A stretch of 64,000 nt of DNA, taken from positions 1-64,000 of the forward strand of contig NZ_RAWE01000024.1 in NCBI RefSeq assembly GCF_003611695.1. The letters are read 5' to 3'. Position numbers and translations under genes: made by a program. The notes under the pieces are model-generated. The model ran no database searches and was not told the DNA's origin. It worked only from the letters and a program-made list of their open reading frames with translations. This DNA is from Corallococcus carmarthensis. GTDB taxonomy: Bacteria > Myxococcota > Myxococcia > Myxococcales > Myxococcaceae. This document shows, one piece after another, positions 59,080 to 64,000 of the stretch (position 1 is the first letter of the stretch; each line of letters begins with the position of its first letter).

Positions 59080-61821
59080 GTGACAGCCCTGAACCGCGAA
59101 GCCGCGACGCTTCGCCTCACCCCTCTGGTTGGAAGTTCTCCTGACTGCCGCATCCGTGGCGTTGGCCCCGTGCACGCCTCCATGTGGCTCTGGGCCGAGC
59201 GCGTCCTCGGCACGCTCGCCCAGTCGTACGACGGCGTGCCGCTGACGCTCGTGTTCAAGGGAACGGTGCTCCCGCGTCCGCGCGCGCTCCGCGTGTTGCT
59301 CCAGGCGGCCCCCACCGTCATCGCGACCTGGCGGGGGGAGTGCCGCTTCATCGTCGGAAGGACCCAGGCGGTACGAGAGGCGCTGGAAGGAGGGGACCTG
59401 GACGCGCTGGCGGACCGGCTGACCCAGGCCGGAGACGTGGCCCGCTTCGAGCTGGAAGCGGACGAGGTCTCAAGCGAGCTCCTGGCGCCCGTGGGCCGGC
59501 TCGTGCTGGGGGACAAGGCGCGCACGCTCGACCTCCTGTCGGAGCTGCACGGGCCGTGGCGCATCTCCCGTCCGCACATCGTGCAGGGCGAGGACTGGGC
59601 CCGGGACCGCGATGCCGTGCTCCAGCGTGTACAGGCGCGCTTCGGGAACGAGCGCGTCGTGGTGCGCTCCTCCTGCTCCGCGGAGGATGCGTGGACCGAA
59701 TCGAACGCGGGTCGCTTCCTCTCAGTGCTCGACGTGGACGCGGGCGATGCCGTGACCGTGGGCGGCGCCATCTCGGACGTCTTCGCTTCGTACGGTCCGG
59801 GGGCTGGAGCGGAGAAGGTCTTCCTCCAGTCCTACGTCCACCCCGTGAGCGAGAGCGGCGTGCTGATGGCGCGGCACCCGGAGACGCTGGCCTCGTACTG
59901 GGTGGTGGCGTCGGACGTCTCCAGCGGGCGCACGGATCAGATCACATCCGGCGCCCTGGAGAAGCCCTCCTCCGCGTACGTGGAGCACGGCGTGCCCCGG
60001 GGCCTGTTACCGGACTCGCTCCGTCGCGTCGTCACCGTGGGCCGAGAGCTGGTGAAGCTCATTGGCGTGGAGGCATTGGACATCGAGTTCGCGCTGGCGG
60101 GCGGTGACTTCCACCTCTTCCAGGTGCGCCCCATCGCCAAGGGTTCGTCGCTGCCGGAGGGAAGCGAGGTCCGCCGGGCGATGCTGCTGGCGGATGCCTG
60201 CACGGCGCACCAGGCGCTGCTGCGGCCCAAGGCCCCTGTCGTCGGAGATGGGGCCGTCTACAGCACGATGACGGACTGGAACCCGGCGGAGATGATTGGC
60301 CGGCGCCCGCTTCCGCTCGCGCGCACGCTCTACGGCAGGCTGATCACGGACCGGACCTGGGCGGAGCAGCGCGCGGCCTACGGGTACCGCGACCTGCGCG
60401 GCACTCCCCTGCTGCGCGACTTCGCGGGGCACGCCTACGTGGACGTGCGCGCCTCTCTCAACTCCTTCATCCCGGCCGTCACCCCGGCGCGCGTGGCGGA
60501 GGCCCTGGTCTCCCGGCAGCTGGCCCGGCTGGCCCACGCCCCCGAGCTGCATGACAAGGTGGAGTTCGAGATCGCGGACACATGCGCGAGCCTCGGCCTG
60601 CGCGAGCGGCTTCGGAGGCTCTACGCGTCCTCGTTGGATGCAGGGGAGCTGGACGCCCTGGCCACCGCGCTGCGGGACATCACGCTCCGCGGGCTCTCCG
60701 ACCTCCCCGCGCAGGTGGAGCAGGTGGAGCGGCTTCGGTCCCATCCGTTCGCGCCGGGCTTCGAGGGCGGACTCGGCCCCATCCTCGCGCGCTTGCGGCA
60801 GTTGGGCACCCTGCCCTTCGCGCACCTGGCACGGACGGCGTTCGTGGTGACCGCGCTGCTCAAGAGCTTCGTGCGCGAGGGAGTGATGGATTCAAGCGAG
60901 CAGCGCGAAGTGCTCCAGCGCATCCGGACGGTGGCGGGACAGCTGCAAGCGGATGCGCTCCGCGTGCGGCGGGGCGAGCTGGGCCTGGAGGCGCTCGTCG
61001 CGGAGTTCGGCCACCTGCGCCCGGGGACCTATGACATCCGGATGCCCCGCTATGACGCGGACCCGGAGCGATACTTCGGCCCGCTCATCTCCGGAGGGGA
61101 GGAACCGTTCAGGCACGAGGCCCCGCTGTCCCGGAGCCTCCACGAGCGCCTGGGCGCGGGCCTGCGGAGCGCCGGCCTGTCGATGACCGGCGAGGTGTTT
61201 CTCGCGCACCTGGGCGCGGGCATCGCGGGGCGCGAGTACGGCAAGCACGTCTTCACGAAGACGCTGAGCGGCGTGCTCGAACACCTCGCGCAGTGGGGCG
61301 AGCCGCTGGGGCTGAGCAGGGATGACCTGGCGCACCTGTCACTGGAGCAGGTGGAGACCGCCCTGACGCTTCCGCCGCTCGAGGCCCGGTCGTGGTGCCG
61401 CGACGCCGTGGAGGAGGCCCGCGAGCATGCCGCCGCCGTCAACCTCATCGAGCTGCCGGACATCCTGGTGCGCACGTCGCACCTGCTCTTCCACGTGAGC
61501 AGTGGAGAGCAGCCCCTCTTCGTCACCAAGGCGTGCGTGCGCGCGCCGGTGCTGGTCGCGGACGGGCTGCCAGACCCGGAGCGCGTGCGCGGAAACATCG
61601 TGCTGCTGGAGCGCGCCGACCCCGGCTACGACGGGCTGCTCGCGCTGGGCGTCGCCGGCATCGTCACGGCGTACGGGGGCGCGAACTCACACATGGCGGT
61701 GCGCTGCACCGAGTTGCAGTTGCCCGCCGCCATCGGCGTGGGACGGGAGCAGTTCCGGCGGCTGTCGGGTGGGCGGGCGATGACGCTGGACTGCGGGGGG
61801 CGCAGGCTCGTCCATGAGTGA
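59080..61821 (+). CDS. PEP-synthase/PPDK-like phosphotransferase, candidate L-glutamine kinase
   Basis: 913 residues from GTG 59080. An ATP-grasp/PPDK_N-like region (about 175-365) has VVVRSSCSAEDAWTESNAGRF and the ending LDIEFALAGGDFHLFQVRPI. The middle is mostly helical and unassigned. The C-terminal swivelling phosphohistidine domain has GVAGIVTAYGGANSHMAVRC, with His871 as the phosphate carrier. This is the layout of PEP synthases, rifampin phosphotransferase and the glutamine kinase Cj1418 of Campylobacter. In Cj1418 ATP phosphorylates His, which then passes phosphate to the amide nitrogen of glutamine. The gene overlaps the amidotransferase-type gene by 8 bp. The substrate is inferred from context. 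Confidence 0.82.
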   Translation: MTALNREAATLRLTPLVGSSPDCRIRGVGPVHASMWLWAERVLGTLAQSYDGVPLTLVFKGTVLPRPRALRVLLQAAPTVIATWRGECRFIVGRTQAVREALEGGDLDALADRLTQAGDVARFELEADEVSSELLAPVGRLVLGDKARTLDLLSELHGPWRISRPHIVQGEDWARDRDAVLQRVQARFGNERVVVRSSCSAEDAWTESNAGRFLSVLDVDAGDAVTVGGAISDVFASYGPGAGAEKVFLQSYVHPVSESGVLMARHPETLASYWVVASDVSSGRTDQITSGALEKPSSAYVEHGVPRGLLPDSLRRVVTVGRELVKLIGVEALDIEFALAGGDFHLFQVRPIAKGSSLPEGSEVRRAMLLADACTAHQALLRPKAPVVGDGAVYSTMTDWNPAEMIGRRPLPLARTLYGRLITDRTWAEQRAAYGYRDLRGTPLLRDFAGHAYVDVRASLNSFIPAVTPARVAEALVSRQLARLAHAPELHDKVEFEIADTCASLGLRERLRRLYASSLDAGELDALATALRDITLRGLSDLPAQVEQVERLRSHPFAPGFEGGLGPILARLRQLGTLPFAHLARTAFVVTALLKSFVREGVMDSSEQREVLQRIRTVAGQLQADALRVRRGELGLEALVAEFGHLRPGTYDIRMPRYDADPERYFGPLISGGEEPFRHEAPLSRSLHERLGAGLRSAGLSMTGEVFLAHLGAGIAGREYGKHVFTKTLSGVLEHLAQWGEPLGLSRDDLAHLSLEQVETALTLPPLEARSWCRDAVEEAREHAAAVNLIELPDILVRTSHLLFHVSSGEQPLFVTKACVRAPVLVADGLPDPERVRGNIVLLERADPGYDGLLALGVAGIVTAYGGANSHMAVRCTELQLPAAIGVGREQFRRLSGGRAMTLDCGGRRLVHE

Positions 61822-62443
61822 GTGCCGCGTGGTCCTGATCACCCAGCGCAGCGACCGTGTCCCGGGGCGTCCGGAGATGCGGGACGCACTCGAGGACTCC
61901 TGGGCCTCGTGCCTGTGGGAGGCCGGCTGGGTGCCGTTCCCCGCGGTGAACGTGGCCGCCGCGGCCGCCGCCCAGTTCGAAGCCCTTCGTCCGGGGCTCG
62001 TCATCCTGAGTGGAGGCAACGACGCTCCGGGGACGGGACCGGATGCCGTTCCCGCGCGCGATGAGACGGAGTCGGTCCTGCTGTCGCTTGCCGCCCGGAC
62101 GCGGACACCGGTGCTGGGCGTGTGCCGGGGCGCGCAGATGCTCGCGCGCTTCGCGGGGATGCGGCTGGTGCCTGTCGAAGGCCACGTGCGCGTGCGCCAC
62201 GTGCTGACGGGTCCCCTCGCCCAGGCGTGGCAGGGCCCGGCGGAGGTGGCGAGCTTCCACCACTGGGGCGTGGCGGAGGACTCCCTGCCCTACGGCTGGG
62301 ACGTCCTCGCGCGCTCGGAGGACGGCGCGGTGGAGGCCTTCGCGAACCGGGCGCGGCGTTCGCTGGGCATCCTCTGGCACCCCGAGCGTGAGCCCCATCA
62401 CCTTTCCGCAGTCCTTGAAGTCATGGAGGCGTACGAACCGTGA
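61814..62443 (+). CDS. Class I glutamine amidotransferase-type hydrolase (peptidase C26), Cj1417-like
   Basis: 209 residues, overlapping the kinase gene by 8 bp. The triad is intact: nucleophile Cys104 in GVCRGAQML, His189 and Glu191 in LWHPERE. It belongs with gamma-glutamyl hydrolases such as PuuD and the Campylobacter protein Cj1417, which hydrolyses gamma-glutamyl-CDP-amidate to glutamate and CDP-amidate. There is no synthase domain attached. Its place between a Cj1418-like kinase and a Cj1416-like nucleotidyltransferase supports that reading. The next gene begins within its stop codon. Confidence 0.85.
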   Translation: MSECRVVLITQRSDRVPGRPEMRDALEDSWASCLWEAGWVPFPAVNVAAAAAAQFEALRPGLVILSGGNDAPGTGPDAVPARDETESVLLSLAARTRTPVLGVCRGAQMLARFAGMRLVPVEGHVRVRHVLTGPLAQAWQGPAEVASFHHWGVAEDSLPYGWDVLARSEDGAVEAFANRARRSLGILWHPEREPHHLSAVLEVMEAYEP

Positions 62444-63210
62444 AAGCCATCATCCTGGCCGCGGGCCTGGGCACCCGCATGGGGCCGCTCGCTGCGAACC
62501 GGCCGAAGTGTCTGGTGGAGTTGGCGGGAGCCCCGCTGCTCGACCATCAGCTGGCCGTCTACAAGCACTTCGGCGTGGACGTCACGGTGATGGCCGGCGC
62601 GTATCCCGAGCTGACGCAGGCGGGGCGTGACGTGCGCGTTGTCGTGAACCCGGCCTACACCACCGGCAACATGGTCTCCACGCTGCGCTTCAGCCAGCCG
62701 GTGGTGTCCCGGACGGAGCCAGTCCTCGTCTCCTATGGGGACATCGTCTTCTCGCGCGAGGTGTTGGCGCGAATGCTCGCCGCGTCCCGGGACGTGGACG
62801 TCGCCATCGACACGCAGTGGCGCCGTCTCTGGGAGCTGCGGATGGAGGACCCCACGACCGACTGCGAGTCCTTGCGCCTCGAAGGCGAGCGCATCGTGGA
62901 CATCGGCTCGCGAGTGCGTTCGGTGGAGGCGGTGCAGGGGCAGTACATCGGGCTGCTGCGGTTCGGGCCCGGCGTCCTGCACGCGCTGCTGGAGCGCTTC
63001 GACCAGCGTGTGGCAAAGGATCCGCGCTACTGGAACATCTCCATGACGGCCTTCCTCCAGGACCTCATCTCCGATGGAGTGGAGGTCCACGCCGTGCCCA
63101 TCGCGTCCGGCTGGCTGGAGGCGGACAACGCGGAGGACCTGCGCCGCTACACGGAGGCCCACGCCTCGGGAGCACTGGCGGGCTTCTGGTCCCCCACCGC
63201 GGTCAGATGA
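62440..63210 (+). CDS. Sugar-nucleotidyltransferase family cytidylyltransferase, Cj1416-like
   Basis: 256 residues from GTG 62440 in a GTGA overlap. The signature MKAIILAAGLGTRMGPLAANRPKCLVEL has the Gly-rich NTP loop and lysine. Further elements are YGDIVFS (metal-binding Asp), the NISMTAFLQDLI helix and the ending WLEADNAEDLRRY. The family couples CTP, UTP or similar to a phosphate group. Cj1416 of Campylobacter, of about the same length, joins CTP with phosphoglutamine. It is the last gene of the triad. Alternatives are phosphocholine or other sugar-phosphate cytidylyltransferases. Confidence 0.85.
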   Translation: MKAIILAAGLGTRMGPLAANRPKCLVELAGAPLLDHQLAVYKHFGVDVTVMAGAYPELTQAGRDVRVVVNPAYTTGNMVSTLRFSQPVVSRTEPVLVSYGDIVFSREVLARMLAASRDVDVAIDTQWRRLWELRMEDPTTDCESLRLEGERIVDIGSRVRSVEAVQGQYIGLLRFGPGVLHALLERFDQRVAKDPRYWNISMTAFLQDLISDGVEVHAVPIASGWLEADNAEDLRRYTEAHASGALAGFWSPTAVR

Positions 63211-63486
63211 GACGCACCCGAGGGTCCCCCGCGTCCTGGAGCAGCGAGAAGCCAGCGCGGTAGCGCTCCTGGATGCCGGGGACGGACAGGTCCACGACCG
63301 GCAAACCCAGCCAACAACGGCAACTCTTGCCGGCCCGAAGCGCCGGATCGCGGCAAGACTTGCCGTCTTCACGGGTTGCTTCAGGGCGAGCGGCCTTGAA
63401 CGTGGATTGGCCCTGCCCTTGCTTTGGTGAGCCTCGCGGGGCCGGGGCCGTACGGTGAATCTGAAACACAGCTGGGAGCCAGTGCC
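63211..63486. other. 276-bp intergenic region with paired palindromes
   Basis: Two near-identical 15-bp palindromes, CGGCAACTCTTGCCG (63318-63332) and CGGCAAGACTTGCCG (63351-63365), lie 33 bp apart (about three helical turns). Between them is CCGGC-N7-GCCGG. They could be an operator pair for the lipoprotein gene or one complex hairpin ending the triad transcript. A minus-strand tail reading VVDLSVPGIQERYRAGFSLL near 63210-63300 may be a gene remnant. Confidence 0.5.
63318..63365. promoter_or_regulatory. Pair of 15-bp palindromes
   Basis: Each site is CGGCAA-N3-TTGCCG; the second is also perfect at seven base pairs (CGGCAAG-A-CTTGCCG). The spacing of 33 bp puts them on the same face of DNA. 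They are 122-169 bp upstream of the lipoprotein start. They may be transcriptional regulator sites or a terminator structure. Confidence 0.5.
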
Positions 63487-64000
63487 ATGATGATGGGAAG
63501 AAGCTGCATCCTTGGAGCAGTCATGCTGACGGCCGCGTGTGGTGTCTCCAACCCTGAACAGGAGGCCGCGGAGGACGATGTCACGGCGAAGACGTGCCTC
63601 CCCAACTGCCCACCGCCGACGAAGATCGCCTTCGCGTCGAACCGGGGAAGCGACCCCGCCCACCCCATCAACACCTACGATATCTTCGTGATGGGCACCG
63701 ATGGCACCGTGTTGACCCGCCTCACGACCGACCTCGTGATGGACCGGCGCCCCAAACTCAACAAGGCGCGCACCCAGGTGGTCTGGCAGCGCGACTACAG
63801 CCAGACGTATCCGTACTTTGGCGACTTCGAGATCGTCACCGCCAACATCGACGGCAGCAACATGCAGCGGCTCACGAACTGGGCAGGTGAAGACGAACAG
63901 CCCGCCTTCAGCCCCGACGGGACGCGCATCGTCTTCGTCCACTGCACCTCCCGGTGCAGCCTCTACCTGATGGACGCCAACGGCCAGAACCTGGCCCTCC
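63487..64000 (+). CDS. TolB/PD40-like beta-propeller lipoprotein, 3' end missing
   Basis: 171 codons are visible, running off the window. ATG 63487 is the first of three Met codons and has GGGAG about 8 bp upstream. The signal ends LTAA-C. After a Cys/Pro segment (TCLPNCPPP) come PD40-type blades: KIAFASNRGSDPAHPINTYD, IFVMGTDGTVLTRLTTD, IVTANIDGSNMQRLTNW, and EDEQPAFSPDGTRIVFVH, the classic TolB-like sequence. It is an outer-membrane or periplasmic scaffold-type lipoprotein. Full length and partners are outside the window. Confidence 0.82.
   Translation, partial: MMMGRSCILGAVMLTAACGVSNPEQEAAEDDVTAKTCLPNCPPPTKIAFASNRGSDPAHPINTYDIFVMGTDGTVLTRLTTDLVMDRRPKLNKARTQVVWQRDYSQTYPYFGDFEIVTANIDGSNMQRLTNWAGEDEQPAFSPDGTRIVFVHCTSRCSLYLMDANGQNLAL

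Noticed and set aside
59080-61821. Housekeeping PEP synthase or pyruvate phosphate dikinase
   Set aside because: The middle region does not show the PEP/pyruvate TIM-barrel motifs, and the phosphohistidine domain is at the C-terminus as in rifampin phosphotransferase and glutamine kinase; the neighbours favour the latter.
63203-63300. Minus-strand tail reading VVDLSVPGIQERYRAGFSLL, faintly like the end of a YcaO-type protein
   Set aside because: It is too short, has no upstream continuation in frame, and the resemblance is to a common PVV...VPG pattern; noted only as a possible remnant.
62398-63942. A 514-residue minus-strand open frame across the nucleotidyltransferase gene and the downstream gap
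   Set aside because: It is antisense to two genes with clear motifs, and its translation has no recognisable fold.
1-64000. tRNA, rRNA or insertion sequences
   Set aside because: No cloverleaf-like segments, rRNA signatures, transposase motifs or flanking target duplications were seen in any gap.

Overview
The window is high-GC DNA coding on both strands. It carries many lipoproteins and outer-surface proteins, a MopE-type CDGLDNDCDG metal-binding motif, and a member of the myxobacterial DUF2378 (TIGR02265) family. Together these point to a myxobacterium, most likely a Myxococcaceae genome such as Corallococcus or Myxococcus. I found no rRNA, tRNA, CRISPR array or insertion sequence. Both ends cut through genes: an FG-GAP protein at 1-1017 and a beta-propeller lipoprotein from 63487 onward.

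Layout. 1-7.9 kb: accessory envelope and secreted proteins (TonB-like protein, LLM flavin oxidoreductase, a DNRLRE/FN3/beta-helix lipoprotein, a frameshifted Cys-rich lipoprotein, a GH43-like secreted protein). 8.0-11.8 kb: a Fur-box-led siderophore ABC uptake operon (binding protein, two permeases, ATPase). 11.8-18.8 kb: small enzymes and regulators (SnoaL-like, LysR with a divergent cupin protein, intradiol dioxygenase, DUF3224, MopE-type lipoprotein, an AraC regulator with a MarR-like N-terminus). 19-25.2 kb: secreted proteins, including one with an ALK/LTK-type glycine-rich domain, and a serine beta-lactamase-fold hydrolase. 25.2-28.5 kb, minus strand: a possible secretion module with a TPR/LcrH-like chaperone, a DUF1521 (MIIA self-cleavage) protein carrying an intact GDPHVD site, and a protein of tandem ~65-residue repeats. 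28.7-38 kb: a propeller protein, a MerR/methyltransferase pair around a SoxR-like operator, an alpha/beta hydrolase, an M57 HEIGH protease and an RND efflux pair. 38.4-43.7 kb: an EcsC-like protein, a P2-type ATPase and two small partner proteins. 43.7-49.6 kb: aldehyde dehydrogenase, lipoprotein, RluA-family protein, SDR, DUF2378 and SgcJ-like proteins.

The most interesting part is 49.7-63.2 kb. A coupled 3-hydroxyacyl-CoA dehydrogenase and JAMM-like pair precedes six plus-strand genes (51579-58199), each overlapping the next: ABC ATPase, ABC permease, alpha-oxoamine synthase, minimal nucleotidyltransferase, GH13_18-type sugar phosphorylase and an NDP-kinase-fold protein. One opposing gene of unknown function follows. 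Then comes an overlapping triad (59080-63210): a PEP-synthase/PPDK-like kinase, a class I glutamine amidotransferase-type hydrolase and a CTP/sugar nucleotidyltransferase. These three families are the ones that make CDP-amidate (glutamine kinase, phosphoglutamine cytidylyltransferase, gamma-glutamyl-CDP-amidate hydrolase) for the Campylobacter capsule phosphoramidate. My leading hypothesis is an undescribed biosynthetic locus for a phosphoramidate (P-N bond) metabolite with its own exporter. The family calls come from the sequence; the pathway is inference.
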